Below are positions 39,758 through 48,505 of a stretch of DNA of 64,000 nt, in pieces (the stretch's first letter is position 1; each line of letters starts with the position of its first letter). The notes below the pieces were generated by a model. That model made no database searches, was not told the DNA's origin, and was given only the letters and a program-made list of their open reading frames with translations. The position numbers and the translations under genes were made by a program. This DNA is from Bryobacteraceae bacterium (GTDB lineage: Bacteria > Acidobacteriota > Terriglobia > Bryobacterales > Bryobacteraceae): positions 62,001 through 126,000 of the forward strand of contig JANWXD010000005.1 in assembly GCA_025055455.1 (NCBI GenBank), written 5' to 3'.

Positions 39758-40993
39758 TCACAGATCGCGGATCGTGAAAGCCACCAGGGCCAGCGTCAGC
39801 CCAATCAGGATGGCCACGGAAGTCCACGCAATGGCGTTGTAAGTGCGCGAATTGGTCCACTCGTGCATCAGGCCCTTGCGGTTGACTAGCAGCACCATGA
39901 AAATCAGCACGAGCGGCAGCAAGGCGCCGTTGATCACTTGAGACAGCAGGATCATCTTCACCAAAGGGAACTCCGGCAGCAGCACCGTGCCGGCGCCGAA
40001 GACGATCAGCAGGGTAAAAAGCCAATAGAAAACGGGCGCTTCCCGGAAGCGACGGTTCACGCCGGACTCGAAGCCCAAGCCCTCGCAGACGGTGTAGGCC
40101 GTCGAAAGTGGTTGAATCGAGGCGGCGAACAACGAAGCGTTGAACAGGCCGAGGCAGAACAGCAGATAAGCGTACTCGCCGAACGGCTTCAGGCCCAGCG
40201 CTGCGTCCGTCGCGTCACGGATGTCCCGTGGCCTCTGGGTCCAGATGGCGCCGGCGCACGCCACGATGATGAAGAAGGCAATCACCGTCATGGCGATGCA
40301 GCCGACGATGACCTCGATCCGGGACTCCGCATATTCTTTCGCGGTGATACCTTTCTCCACCACTGCCGCCTGCAGGTAGAACTGCATCCAGGGCGCGATC
40401 GAGGTGCCCACCAGGCCAATGACGATCGTGATGTAATCCGGATCCAACATGACCACCGGCCGGACGCTGTAGAGAGCCGCCTCCGCCCAGTTCGGCTCCA
40501 CCAGGACGCCAGAGATGATGTAGCAGATGTAAAACGAGCAGGCCCCTAGGAACACCTTCTCGACGCTCCGGTAGGTGCCCTTGACGACCAGTAGCCACAC
40601 GGCGATCGCGCTGAGCGGGACCGAGATGTAGCGGCTGACGTGGAACAGCTCGAGCGAGCTGGCCACGCCCGCGAAGTTCGCCATGATGTTGGTCAAATTG
40701 GTGAGCACCAAGGCGGTCATGACGAAGAAGGTGGTGCGGAGGCCAAACTCCTCGCGGATCAGATCCGAAAGGCCCTTGCCCGTGACCGCGCCCATGCGAG
40801 AGCACATCTCCTGGGTGACGATCAGGAGAATCGTAATGGGAATCAGGGTCCAAAGGGGAAGGTAGCCGAAGCGGGCGCCCGCTTGCGAATAGGTGTAGAT
40901 GCCGCCGGCGTCGTTGTCCACCATGGCGGTGATGAAGCCGGGGCCAATGACGGAAAAGAAGACGGCGATTCGGTGGCGCAGGCGCTTCAGCAT
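39758..40993 (-). CDS. Nramp-fold (NRAMP-related) metal ion transporter with non-canonical TM1/TM6 motifs
   Basis: GPGFITAMVDNDAGGIYTYSQAG; GTSIAPWMQFYLQAAVVEKG; multi-TM. Confidence 0.88.
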   Translation of the reverse strand: MLKRLRHRIAVFFSVIGPGFITAMVDNDAGGIYTYSQAGARFGYLPLWTLIPITILLIVTQEMCSRMGAVTGKGLSDLIREEFGLRTTFFVMTALVLTNLTNIMANFAGVASSLELFHVSRYISVPLSAIAVWLLVVKGTYRSVEKVFLGACSFYICYIISGVLVEPNWAEAALYSVRPVVMLDPDYITIVIGLVGTSIAPWMQFYLQAAVVEKGITAKEYAESRIEVIVGCIAMTVIAFFIIVACAGAIWTQRPRDIRDATDAALGLKPFGEYAYLLFCLGLFNASLFAASIQPLSTAYTVCEGLGFESGVNRRFREAPVFYWLFTLLIVFGAGTVLLPEFPLVKMILLSQVINGALLPLVLIFMVLLVNRKGLMHEWTNSRTYNAIAWTSVAILIGLTLALVAFTIRDL

Positions 40994-41005
40994 CCGCAGG
41001 GTCGC

Positions 41006-42247
41006 TCATCGTTTTCTCAGGATAGAAATCACGTCGTCGGCGGTGATCACGCCGGCGAGGCGGCCCTCCTCGTCAAGGACGGGTAGGGTGAGCAGATTGT
41101 ACTTGTCGAACAGCTCCGTCACCCGGTCCTGGCGCTCCCGTACGGAGACCTGGGCCGCGGGGGCGACCGCAATCGCGCGCAGGGGCGTTTGCGGCGAGGC
41201 GATGAACAGGCGCGCCAAGGGCACCACGCCGCTCAGACGACCCTCCGCATCGATCAGGAACAGCGCGTTCAACGACTCCAGAAGCTCCTCGTTCCCTTTG
41301 AGCGCGGTCAGGGCGTCGGCCACAGCACCTTGTTCTGGGACCGCCACGTACTCGGTGGTCATCAGCCCGCCGGCGGTGTCGTCCGGGAACTCCAGCAGTT
41401 CTTGAACCTCGGACTTGGGCTCGGCCTCCATCTCCTCGAGGATTTCTTCGGAGGTCTCCTCTTCCAGCTCCGCCAGCACGTCCGCGGCTTCATCGGGCGC
41501 CATTTCTTCGATAATTTCGGCGGCCTTTTCCGCCTCCAGAGACTCCAGAATCTGGGCCTGGATCTCGGGCTGCACTTCCGAAAGCGCTTCGGCGGCCACT
41601 TCGCTGTCCAGCGTTTCGAAGATCGCCTCCCGATCCTCGGGACTGAGCTCCTCGACGATGTCGGCCAGGTCCGCCGGATGCATCTGAGCCAGCAGTTCGT
41701 GGGAGATGTTCAGTCGCAGGCGGCGCTGGGGATCCGGTTCGACGATGTTGCAGAACTGCCAGGGGATCGACCGGGGTGCGATCGGCGCCTGGATCCGGCG
41801 GATCCACCGCGGCGGCAGCACCCCCTGGAGCAGCCGCCGCAGCATGCTGCGCAGCCCGATGTCCACCTCCCAGATCCGAAGCACATCGTGACCTGCTTCC
41901 TGGCTGATCAGCAACGTCACGTCGGTGACGCGGACCACCTTGCGGCCTTGCACGTCGATGATCTGCTGATCCAGCAGATCGCGCACCAGCCGTAGCATGT
42001 ATTCGTCGTCGTGGTAGGGCGTCAGGAGTTCGTCGCGGAGGTACAAGCCGTCCAGCGAAATCGAGCGAACCTGGTCGTGGCGGATGGTGAGCCAAGCCCA
42101 GCCGCCCCCCACCAGATAGCGGTCCACGCGGACCGGGTCAATCAGGGGAACCAGCGCGGCATCCTTGATGCGGCCGATGCGGCGTCCCTTCAGGTCGAAC
42201 ACCTTCAGGCCCACCAGCTCGGTCAGATACAGAATGCTCTCCGCCAT
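41006..42247 (-). CDS. Soluble PRC-barrel + MgtE N-domain + CBS pair protein
   Basis: KGRRIGRIKDAALVPL (PRC-like); MHPADLADIVEELSPEDREAIFETLDSEVAAEAL (MgtE_N); FPDDTAGGLMTTEYVAV and VITADDVISILRKR (CBS); no TM segment. Confidence 0.9.
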   Translation of the reverse strand: MAESILYLTELVGLKVFDLKGRRIGRIKDAALVPLIDPVRVDRYLVGGGWAWLTIRHDQVRSISLDGLYLRDELLTPYHDDEYMLRLVRDLLDQQIIDVQGRKVVRVTDVTLLISQEAGHDVLRIWEVDIGLRSMLRRLLQGVLPPRWIRRIQAPIAPRSIPWQFCNIVEPDPQRRLRLNISHELLAQMHPADLADIVEELSPEDREAIFETLDSEVAAEALSEVQPEIQAQILESLEAEKAAEIIEEMAPDEAADVLAELEEETSEEILEEMEAEPKSEVQELLEFPDDTAGGLMTTEYVAVPEQGAVADALTALKGNEELLESLNALFLIDAEGRLSGVVPLARLFIASPQTPLRAIAVAPAAQVSVRERQDRVTELFDKYNLLTLPVLDEEGRLAGVITADDVISILRKR

Positions 42248-42517
42248 CGAAAAGCGTCCGTGCCTTGCGAGCGCCCTGCGCCGAGGCCACGGGCGTTCTT
42301 CGAACTAGCGGCCGGCTGCGCTGCGCTCTACATGACGTCTCTCCTTTCCACTATGCCGTAGGGGAGGGGAACACTGCAAGGTTTGCGAGGAAAATCTCGC
42401 CGGTCTGATCCGTGGCTCGGCCCGATGGCGTCGGAAGGCGGTTTCCCGCCTGCCGCAAACCACAGGCTGGCCGCTCCGGGCGAGACCGGTGCCACAGCCG
42501 GCCGACGGACTTCTGGG

Positions 42518-43140
42518 TTAGGCGACCTCCCAGTAGACAGCGTAACGGCGGTCAAACAGCCGGTACAGCGGCACCAAGGTCACGTCCCGTTGTTGGCCCG
42601 TGGTTCGGAACGTGAGCGGCGAGTCGGCGGGCTTGATCCAGGAAGCTGGGTCCGCGCCCCTGGGCCGTAAGATGGGAATCTCCAGGTCTGGAACCGGCGG
42701 CACCTGGTTGGTCGGCGCCAAAGGAGATCCGTGCTGTTCTACCCCGGGGGCGCCAACGCGGAAGTTCGGCCCAATGATGTGCGCTTCGGTGAGCCCCTCG
42801 GCACCGAGATCCCCGGCCAGCACCAGCGGTCCATAGAGGTAGGCCTGCACCTTCGGATCGTCCGGCATGACTTCGGCGCTCAGATCCATGGGAAAACGCG
42901 CCTCCAGCATGTCCCCCGCCCTCCATACGCGTGTCAGCTCCAGGTAGCTCCCTGCTGATGGCGTCCCCTCCAGCGGCTGGCCGTTCAACTTCACGACGGC
43001 GGAGCGCCGCAGCCAGCCGGGGATCCGCAGCCGCAAAGCGAGACTCTCGGGCCGCGCTGCCACGGCAGTCAACTTGACGTCCTCAGCTTCCGGATACCGG
43101 GTCTCCAAGCGCAGTCGGAACCCTTTTTTGACCAGTTGTC
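42518..43140 (-). pseudogene. C-terminal remnant of a GH127/DUF1680-type beta-L-arabinofuranosidase-like protein
   Basis: In-frame VKKGFRLRLETRYPEAEDVKL ... IPGWLRRSAVVKLNGQPL ... DVTLVPLYRLFDRRYAVYW; N-terminal catalytic portion absent. Confidence 0.65.
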
Positions 43141-43194
43141 TGCCTCGCCCAACGCCCCAGCAACTCCAGACCCAGTCGGCAGGCGAGGTCCAGG

Positions 43195-43635
43195 CTAGTG
43201 CGCCGGATCGCCCCGGTGATGGGTTAGGAATTCCGCGTCAATTTTTTTCCGGCCCCGGTAGCCTTCCTCCACCCGGTGCCAGAACTGAATCCCCTCTTCG
43301 CCCATCCGCCAGCACAGGTAAACTTCCTCGCCCCGGAATAGGGTCGGAAAATCGATCAGGCCGATCTCGAGATCCTTGACGAGGCAGCCGTACTCATGAA
43401 TCCCCTGAATCACCTCTTTCAGGCGGGCGCCTAAAGCATCGCGCCGGGATTGGAGACGCACGACGTGCTGGTGGTTAACGACGGAGCCTCCTACCAGCGC
43501 CACACGGCGCAGGATCGCTTCGATCTCCGCCTCCGTCTTTCCATACTCGGCGCGGAGGATCATGGCTTGGCGCAGCTCCTCTTGGACCCGCGGCAGCAGC
43601 CGCTCGGCCTCCTCCAAAGTGAAGTGACGTCCCAT
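43195..43635 (-). CDS. DUF2203-family protein
   Basis: FTLEEAERLLPRVQEELRQAM ... CWRMGEEGIQFWHRVEEGYRGRKKI. Confidence 0.85.
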   Translation of the reverse strand: MGRHFTLEEAERLLPRVQEELRQAMILRAEYGKTEAEIEAILRRVALVGGSVVNHQHVVRLQSRRDALGARLKEVIQGIHEYGCLVKDLEIGLIDFPTLFRGEEVYLCWRMGEEGIQFWHRVEEGYRGRKKIDAEFLTHHRGDPAH

Positions 43636-43687
43636 AGCGTCTGGTCGCTCGTGGGCTTTCGCCCGTCACAGCATACGGTTTCGCTGT

Positions 43688-43721
43688 GGAGCGTCCCAGT
43701 CCAGTATAGCGTTGACGCTCC
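43688..43721 (-). promoter_or_regulatory. Inverted repeat flanking a TATACT -10-like element upstream of DUF2203 gene
   Basis: GGAGCGTC (43688-43695) / GACGCTCC (43714-43721) with TATACT on minus strand at 43708-43703. Confidence 0.4.
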
Positions 43722-43784
43722 GCGGCTGACCTCGACTCGTTCTCTGGACCGTGGCTGCGACGAGCGAGCGTCCTCCCGGCAGCT

Positions 43785-44852
43785 TCAGAAGGCGTCGAAG
43801 GGAGAGAAGTCCCAGCAATGGGGCTGTGACAGCCTGGCTTTTAGGTGCGCGTCCGCGGTTCGGTAATAAAGGGGCCACCGAGCGCCGCTTCGGCGTGCCG
43901 TGGGGAACAAGGGAAGCGCAGCGCGCCGTTTCCCAGGCGCCCAACCGAGCCACTGCACAGCGAGCGCACCTTGACGGAGGGCCGAGCGGATCGCCGCCCC
44001 GAGCAAGGTTCGAATCACCATCGGCGAGTCGTCGAGGGCTTGGAGGTCGCCAATCATCAACACCTTGCGCTGATCCCGCTCCGCAAGTACGATGTATCCT
44101 TGTAACTCCCCGTCACGCACCACTCCGAGGACCGTTCGCTTCCCCGGCCACCAGGCCTCGCTGAAGCGCCATTCCAGCGCCTTGGCCGTCCGAACCGCCC
44201 TCAACCGTCCCGGCTGTTTCCGCAACCTCTCCCAAAACGCATCGAACTCCTCCCCGAAGCGCTCGAACTGTCGAACTTCGCCCGCGGACCGACGCGGCAG
44301 GCGCCCTGGGATTGAAGCCAGCCACAGTAAGAGACCGGCCGGCACGGACAACCACCGGGCGGCCGGAATCCGCCTCCGCTGGAGCGCTGCAGCGGCGAAC
44401 TGTCGAGGTCGGAGGATCCAGAAGAGACTGGCATCGTATTCCGGAGCGGGGATCGGTTCGGCACGGAACGCGAGCATCACTTGGGCCGCCGTGTCGTTGG
44501 CGCTGCCGTTGATCATGAGCTCCACACGGCCTTGTGCGAAATAGGACATCATCAGCTGCAGCGAACGGGAGCGATGCTCCGGATCTACGGCCCAGGAACT
44601 TGCCGTCGCACACCGGAGACTCCGGCCATCCAGTTCGTACAACATCGGGATGTTCGTCAGTGTTCCCACGATGCGGCCGCCTTCGTCCTCGAGCACCCAA
44701 CCCATGGGGACTCCTTCGAAGTCGGCTGCAAACGGGTGGGTAAGCCACCAGCGTTTGCGACTTTCCACCTCGAAGGCGCTGAGCCCGTTCCTGACCGACA
44801 CATCCCGAATCCCGGCCAGATCCTCCAAGGTGGCGCACCGGAGGTGACTCAT
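43785..44852 (-). CDS. GNAT-like acyltransferase
   Basis: LRCATLEDLAGIRDVSVRNGL; ASSWAVDPEHRSRSLQLMM. Confidence 0.65.
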   Translation of the reverse strand: MSHLRCATLEDLAGIRDVSVRNGLSAFEVESRKRWWLTHPFAADFEGVPMGWVLEDEGGRIVGTLTNIPMLYELDGRSLRCATASSWAVDPEHRSRSLQLMMSYFAQGRVELMINGSANDTAAQVMLAFRAEPIPAPEYDASLFWILRPRQFAAAALQRRRIPAARWLSVPAGLLLWLASIPGRLPRRSAGEVRQFERFGEEFDAFWERLRKQPGRLRAVRTAKALEWRFSEAWWPGKRTVLGVVRDGELQGYIVLAERDQRKVLMIGDLQALDDSPMVIRTLLGAAIRSALRQGALAVQWLGWAPGKRRAALPLFPTARRSGARWPLYYRTADAHLKARLSQPHCWDFSPFDAF

Positions 44853-44948
44853 GGCGCCGGAAGACCTTTCCGGCGGCAGCTTCCTGCCGTTCGTATCTGC
44901 GGTACTGTCGCAGCCGCGACTGAGGCGATCAAGCGAAGCGCACTCTGG

Positions 44949-45995
44949 TTAGCGGCCAGCAAATGAATACACTCCGCTGACTTTGGCGCGGAACACCTCT
45001 AGAGGGAGCCCGTAGTGGGGCAGAAACCGGGGAATGGCCCAACGACAAGGGACCGGACCGGCATGGCGATCCTCGACCGCAAAGGCCGCGTCGTAACCCG
45101 CCCGTTCCGCTTCGCGCATGACTTCTGGCGAGTAGTCTGCACGGCCCCCGTTTGGGTACGCCAGAAACCGGCAGGGCGCGCCAACTTTTTCCTCGATCAC
45201 CGCTCGGCTCTCGCGCAACTCGGCGGCGACCGTTTCACCGTCCACGGACGTCAGGATGGAGTGTGAGACGGTGTGTGACCCCAACTCGAAACCTTGTGCT
45301 ACCAGTCTCCTCGCCTCGTGCCAGTCCATGAAGGCGTCCGACTGCTCATCAAAAAGCGATGGGACAGCCGGCGTTCTCGACCGCAAAAGGTCGAGCAACT
45401 CAAGCCGCCTCTGTGTCGGGACCCTCTTACACCGTTCCACCAGTTGCTTGGCAATTGCCAAGCGTGACTTCGCGTTGCCTTGGCGTTCCCCGAGGGAAAA
45501 GCGTCCAAACCCACACTCAAGCTCCGGCTCTGGCCAGTCCAGAATCCGCAGTCGCATCTCCGTAGTCCAAAGGATCTCGTGCGTACCCACATAACTGGTC
45601 GCTAAGTGAAAGATTGCGGGCACTCCCATCTGACGTAAAATCGGCGCAGCAATCGTCGCATTGTTGCGGTAACCGTCGTCGAACGTTACAACGACGGGAT
45701 TCTTTGGCCAAGACCGCCTTCCCGCCAATCCTTCGCAGAGGTCCGAGCCAGAAATCGGCGTAAATTTTCTGCAAATGTATTGTAGTTGCGCACTGAATTG
45801 TGAAACGTCAACGAAAAACGTAAAAAGATCCTTCCGGTCATCCCGCATTCGAGGGACCACGCCATGGTAACAGAGCACTGCTACCCAGCCGCGGCAAACC
45901 CGACGGCAGATCGCGTAAACGCCCATCTTTTCGACCGTCGAAAAGGCCCAACGTTTAAGTAAAGGACCAGCCCGAACGCTCACCCCTGACTCCAA
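44949..45995 (-). CDS. Polysaccharide deacetylase (NodB-type) family protein
   Basis: VLCYHGVVPRM, VVTFDDGYRNNATIAAPILRQMGVPAIFHLATSYVG, GSHTVSHSIL; start uncertain (TTG 45995 or ATG 45926). Confidence 0.9.
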   Translation of the reverse strand: MESGVSVRAGPLLKRWAFSTVEKMGVYAICRRVCRGWVAVLCYHGVVPRMRDDRKDLFTFFVDVSQFSAQLQYICRKFTPISGSDLCEGLAGRRSWPKNPVVVTFDDGYRNNATIAAPILRQMGVPAIFHLATSYVGTHEILWTTEMRLRILDWPEPELECGFGRFSLGERQGNAKSRLAIAKQLVERCKRVPTQRRLELLDLLRSRTPAVPSLFDEQSDAFMDWHEARRLVAQGFELGSHTVSHSILTSVDGETVAAELRESRAVIEEKVGAPCRFLAYPNGGRADYSPEVMREAERAGYDAAFAVEDRHAGPVPCRWAIPRFLPHYGLPLEVFRAKVSGVYSFAGR

Positions 45996-45996
45996 A

Positions 45997-46044
45997 TTGA
46001 AATTTCAAGCGGTGTAGTATACCTGCCGCGCTCCTGCGGGTCAA
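45997..46044 (-). promoter_or_regulatory. Sigma70-like promoter with palindrome at predicted +1
   Basis: Minus TTGACC (46044-46039)-N17-TATACT (46021-46016), then TTGAAATTTCAA palindrome at 45997-46008. Confidence 0.6.
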
Positions 46045-46121
46045 TCGGGTCGTGGCCTCCCGCCGAGTCCGGAGACACGGGCAGGGGCGGAAACGGCGCA
46101 GATTCGCATGGCAAATGACGG

Positions 46122-46853
46122 CTAACAGCTCAGACCTCCATCCACGAAAATCACCTGGCCGGTGATGAAACCCGCCCCCTCCGAGAGCAGGAACTTTAGC
46201 AGCGCCACTGTGTCGGCCGCTTCCCCCAAGCGGCCAAGCGGCGTGCGGCGAACGATTTGTTGGAGATCCTCCTGAGAAAGGGCCGCGGACATATCGGTCC
46301 GCACATAGCCGGGCGCGATGGAATTCACCGTCACGCCGATCCGTCCCAGCTCCCGGGCCAGGGATCGAGTCAAACCGTCCAGACCCGCCTTGGAGGCCGA
46401 ATATGCCGAAAGGCCCGTGTAACCCCGACTGCCGATGATCGAACTGATGTTGATGATCCGACCGCCTCGCCGGTGGCGAAGGAAGTGCCGGGCCGCCGCT
46501 CGCGACAGGGCGAGCGGCCCGATGAGATTCACCCGAACGATCCGTTCGCAATCTACGAGCGGGAAGGTTGCGAGCACGCCAGCCTGGGCGATGCCGGCGT
46601 TGTTCACCAGCCCGTAGAGCGGCCCGCCGCGCGCCACGCAGGCGTCGAGGAATCGCTCGTATTCCTCAATCCGGGCCAAGTCGAAGGGTTGATAATAAAA
46701 CCGTTCCCGCAGCGCGGGATCCGTTTCGAAGCATCGAATGTGTTCTGTCGGGGCGCGGCTGCAGGTGGACACGAAATAGCCCTCCTCTAACAAAGCGCGA
46801 ACGGCCGCTGCCCCGATGCCCCGACTGCCCCCCGTAATCACCACATGCTTCAT
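46122..46853 (-). CDS. SDR-family oxidoreductase, 3-oxoacyl-ACP reductase (FabG)-like
   Basis: VVITGGSRGIGAAAVRALLEEG, NNAGIAQAG, SAYSASKAGLDGL, DGGLSC; ATGA overlap with ligase. Confidence 0.9.
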   Translation of the reverse strand: MKHVVITGGSRGIGAAAVRALLEEGYFVSTCSRAPTEHIRCFETDPALRERFYYQPFDLARIEEYERFLDACVARGGPLYGLVNNAGIAQAGVLATFPLVDCERIVRVNLIGPLALSRAAARHFLRHRRGGRIINISSIIGSRGYTGLSAYSASKAGLDGLTRSLARELGRIGVTVNSIAPGYVRTDMSAALSQEDLQQIVRRTPLGRLGEAADTVALLKFLLSEGAGFITGQVIFVDGGLSC

Positions 46854-48163
46854 CGTGGCGCTACCTTTTTCCAAGAGCTGGAGATGGGTATCCGCTCGAC
46901 CATCGCGAATCGGCGCGGAACTTTATGAGCCGGCAAATCTCTCAAACACGCACGCAGAAGCTCCTGCGCAAGGTTGTCCGGCGCGCCGGCCGCCGGTACG
47001 ATCTCGGCTCCCAAGACCGCCCCCGTCATCGGATTGGGGATGGCCAAGACGCGTGCTTCCCTGACGTGAGGATGCGCAAGCAAATACGCTTCGACCTCCC
47101 GAGGAAACACCTTCAATCCCGCGACGTTGATCACCTCGTCGTCTCGACCTCGAAACAATACCCGATCTTCCACTACCTCCACCAAGTCTCCCGTCCGCAG
47201 CCAGCCATCCTCGGTCAGCGGCGCCGGATGGCTCCCGGCGTACCGCTGCATCAGCGAGCGGGCTTGCACCTCGAGCATGCCCTCGCGGATTCGCAGTCGC
47301 ACGCCACCGGGCAACTCTTCGCCCAACCACGCCGCCGGAAAACCGGCCCGACCGTCGTTCACCGCAAACAATGCGCCGGCTTCGGTGGACGCATAAATGT
47401 GCGTGACCCGCGCCTGGGGGAAGGCGCGCTGCAAACGGTCCAAGGTGCCTTGGTCGGCCGCTTCTCCCCCCAGAGTGATCTGGCGCAAGGACGGTAGTCC
47501 CTCGGAGTCTACGGCCATCAACAGCGAGCGCCAGAAGGTGGGCGTTCCACTCAGATGGCTGACACGGAACGTCCGTGCAAGCCGGCAAATTTCGGTGGCG
47601 GTGCGCCCATGCCCCATCACGAGTGCTCCCTCCGACAGCGCCGCTGAGAGCACCACCTGGAGCCCCGCAAAAGAGTGCGGTTCGTAAGTCAGCAACCAAA
47701 TGCCCCCGCGATTCTTTTCGAGAGATTCTCGACGCATGCGCGCCGTCAAGGCTTCCAGAGTCTGATGGACAACCTTCGGTCGGCCGGTGGTGCCGGAGGT
47801 GAGCAAGTAAATACCGGGAGCACAACCGGTTTGGCGGTCCCTGCTGTAATGACTGCCGGGGACAATTTCACCCGAGTCGCGCACCACAACGTCCGGTTCC
47901 AACTCCTCAGGAAGCTTCACATCCCCTGCGGACGCGCGGCCCAGGACCAGACTGACAGGGAAAGACTCGGCGACGACCAACAAGGCTAACAGCGTCGCCG
48001 GATCGTCGTCGAGGGAGAAAATGCGGCAAGCGCCGCGAGTGGTGATCGCATCGGAAAACTGGATGGCCTGCCTCAGAATGTCGTCTGCACCTACGTTGCC
48101 TTGCTCGCGCAACACCACGGGAGAGTTGCCGCGAGCCTCGAGCGTGGTGCGCAGACGGCTCAT
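46850..48163 (-). CDS. AMP-forming acyl-CoA/acyl-ACP ligase (ANL superfamily)
   Basis: YLLTSGTTGRPKVVHQT, YASTEAG, GWLRTGDLVEV, GRDDEVINVAGLKVFPREVEAYL. Confidence 0.92.
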   Translation of the reverse strand: MSRLRTTLEARGNSPVVLREQGNVGADDILRQAIQFSDAITTRGACRIFSLDDDPATLLALLVVAESFPVSLVLGRASAGDVKLPEELEPDVVVRDSGEIVPGSHYSRDRQTGCAPGIYLLTSGTTGRPKVVHQTLEALTARMRRESLEKNRGGIWLLTYEPHSFAGLQVVLSAALSEGALVMGHGRTATEICRLARTFRVSHLSGTPTFWRSLLMAVDSEGLPSLRQITLGGEAADQGTLDRLQRAFPQARVTHIYASTEAGALFAVNDGRAGFPAAWLGEELPGGVRLRIREGMLEVQARSLMQRYAGSHPAPLTEDGWLRTGDLVEVVEDRVLFRGRDDEVINVAGLKVFPREVEAYLLAHPHVREARVLAIPNPMTGAVLGAEIVPAAGAPDNLAQELLRACLRDLPAHKVPRRFAMVERIPISSSWKKVAPR

Positions 48164-48405
48164 GCCGCGAAAAGCCGGGCCAGCTCACCGACGGTACGAA
48201 ATTCGACGAATCCGTTGCGGAACGGGTCTCGACCCGTCACCGACTGCAGTTCGATTACGATCTGAGCAAGGTCCAACGAGTCGATCGGCAGCGTACCGTC
48301 CATCACCGCCACGTCCTCACTGAGCTTCACACGCGGAATTCCTTTGGCGTCGAGCACCTGATCCAGCACCGCTTGAATTCTTAAAAGCACCTCCTCTTTG
48401 CTCAT
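48160..48405 (-). CDS. Acyl carrier protein-like
   Basis: 81 aa with PIDSLDLAQIVIELQ phosphopantetheine-site motif; ATGA overlap with ligase. Confidence 0.87.
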   Translation of the reverse strand: MSKEEVLLRIQAVLDQVLDAKGIPRVKLSEDVAVMDGTLPIDSLDLAQIVIELQSVTGRDPFRNGFVEFRTVGELARLFAA

Positions 48406-48505
48406 GACTCTCAGTGTACCTATCGGCGGAAGGAGGGTTTGTCGATGAGGATCGGCGGCCGGGCCCGCAGGGAGACCGGGACTGCCGAACTACGTCGGAT
48501 CGGGC

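Noticed and set aside
42248-42520. Possible Mg2+ (ykoK) or Mn2+ (yybP-ykoY) riboswitch upstream of the MgtE_N/Nramp pair
   Set aside because: Looked for the conserved core strings of both classes on the minus strand and did not find them
42328-42555. 75-aa minus-strand ORF ending in ATG TAG after an AGGAG, upstream of the MgtE_N-CBS gene
   Set aside because: Overlaps the GH127 remnant, composition non-protein-like; the AGGAG-ATG-TAG start-stop is intriguing but could easily be chance
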